5,151 nt of DNA from the NCBI GenBank assembly GCA_030612965.1, contig JAUWMW010000173.1, positions 1-5,151 of the forward strand. The letters are read 5' to 3'. The translations under genes were made by a program, and so were the position numbers. Positions 4,640 to 5,151 of the stretch are shown here, in pieces (position 1 is the first letter of the stretch; every line of letters starts with the position of its first letter). Under the pieces are notes generated by a model. The model searched no databases and was not told where the DNA came from. It worked only from the letters and a program-made list of their open reading frames with translations. The stretch comes from a bacterium (lineage in GTDB: Bacteria; Zixibacteria; MSB-5A5; GN15; FEB-12).

Positions 4640-5151
4640 GTGGCTAAAGCATCCCTAAAATATCGCGATGAAGACAGGTCTCTGGACCTTTATCTCCGCG
4701 AAATCGGGGAAACTCCTTTGATCAATGCCAAAGAGGAAGTGCGACTTGCCAGAAAGATTAAGCAGGGCGACCAATCGGCCCTGGAGGCTCTGACCAAGGC
4801 TAATCTGCGCTTCGTTGTCTCGGTGGCAAAACAGTATCAGAATCAGGGTCTGTCCCTGGCCGATTTAATCAATGAGGGCAATATCGGCCTCATCAAGGCG
4901 GCCAAAAGGTTTGACGAGACCCGCGGATTCAAATTCATCAGCTACGCCGTGTGGTGGATCCGACAGGCGATCCTGCAGGCGCTGGCTGAGCAGAGCCGGA
5001 TTGTCCGTCTCCCCCTCAACAGAGTGGGAACGCTGCACAAGATCGGCAAGATCTCGAGTCGACTGGAGCAGGGGTTGGGACGTCTCCCCTCGGCTCAGGA
5101 GATCGCCAAAGAACTGGAGTTGTCGGAGAGTGAGGTAGCCGACACTCTGAA
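4640..5151 (+). CDS. rpoD: Primary-type RNA polymerase sigma-70 factor (RpoD/SigA), 5' part
   Basis: Starts at GTG 4640 and is cut by the window end after 170 codons. Region 1.2 is at residues about 12-44 (DRSLDLYLREIGETPLI ... RLARKIKQGD). Regions 2.1-2.4 follow at about 48-123: ANLRFVVSVAKQYQ, LADLINEGNIGLIKAAKRFD, then TRGFKFISYAVWWIRQAILQAL and EQSRIVRLP. These include the aromatic and basic residues used in -10 melting and recognition. Region 3 begins near 126 (LNRVGTLHKI) and continues past RLPSAQEIAKELELS. Sigma region 1.1 is absent, as in the short primary sigma factors of Bacteroidota and relatives, which are about 285 residues; roughly 115 residues including region 4 should lie beyond the window. 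The wording after region 2.4 is also Bacteroidota-like. It recruits RNA polymerase to -35/-10 promoters such as the one at 2987-3015. It could be a group 2 paralogue, but the close match to primary factors makes the housekeeping role more likely. Confidence 0.93.
   Translation, partial: MAKASLKYRDEDRSLDLYLREIGETPLINAKEEVRLARKIKQGDQSALEALTKANLRFVVSVAKQYQNQGLSLADLINEGNIGLIKAAKRFDETRGFKFISYAVWWIRQAILQALAEQSRIVRLPLNRVGTLHKIGKISSRLEQGLGRLPSAQEIAKELELSESEVADTL

Noticed and set aside
4872..5138. 88-codon plus-strand open frame near the window end
   Set aside because: It is out of frame with the sigma factor coding sequence, which matches regions 1.2 to 3 continuously through this stretch.

Overview
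The window looks like chromosome from a bacterium of the Fibrobacteres-Chlorobi-Bacteroidetes (FCB) superphylum, and a candidate Zixibacteria-type lineage is my best guess. Two features point there. The short primary-type sigma factor begins directly at region 1.2 and has the Bacteroidota-like region 2.4/3 wording (EQSRIVRLPLN). The secreted protein ends in a dockerin-like tail with two copies of an IDISDLV..VDYMFNGGP motif preceded by a CC pair. This placement rests on recognised protein wording, not on a search.

Layout. (1) Positions 1-2424, minus strand: a complete secreted protein of about 807 residues, with a signal peptide, an SBBP-family N-terminal domain, seven 64-65-residue SBBP repeats (probably one seven-bladed beta-propeller) and a C-terminal dockerin-like pair. 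(2) Positions 2425-3046: a divergent intergenic region of about 620 bp. It holds a probable promoter at each edge and, between them, a cluster of unrelated-looking palindromic repeats. (3) Positions 3047-4549, plus strand: a complete membrane-anchored HtrA/DegP-type serine protease with two PDZ domains and a TTG start. (4) Positions 4640-5151, plus strand: the first 170 codons of a primary-type sigma-70 factor that runs off the window. The 90-bp gap before it has no visible terminator, so protease and sigma factor may be co-transcribed.

The most notable structure is the dispersed palindromic repeat DNA. About 110 bp of it lies inside the secreted-protein gene (2077-2187) and is read through in frame as about 37 extra residues. 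Part of that insert (TGGAT ... ATGACAGAG) has the same edges as the right half of an intergenic element at 2548-2619. That element and a third at 2783-2855 both begin with TGTCAT, and the first two also end with ATGACA. I see a repeat-element hotspot that has invaded coding and non-coding DNA, but no CRISPR array, transposase, phage gene, RNA gene or clearly new multi-gene system.

Functionally, the propeller protein is probably exported or surface-displayed and HtrA acts in envelope protein quality control. The sigma factor is probably the housekeeping one. Nothing in the sequence ties the propeller protein to the other two beyond sharing the intergenic region.
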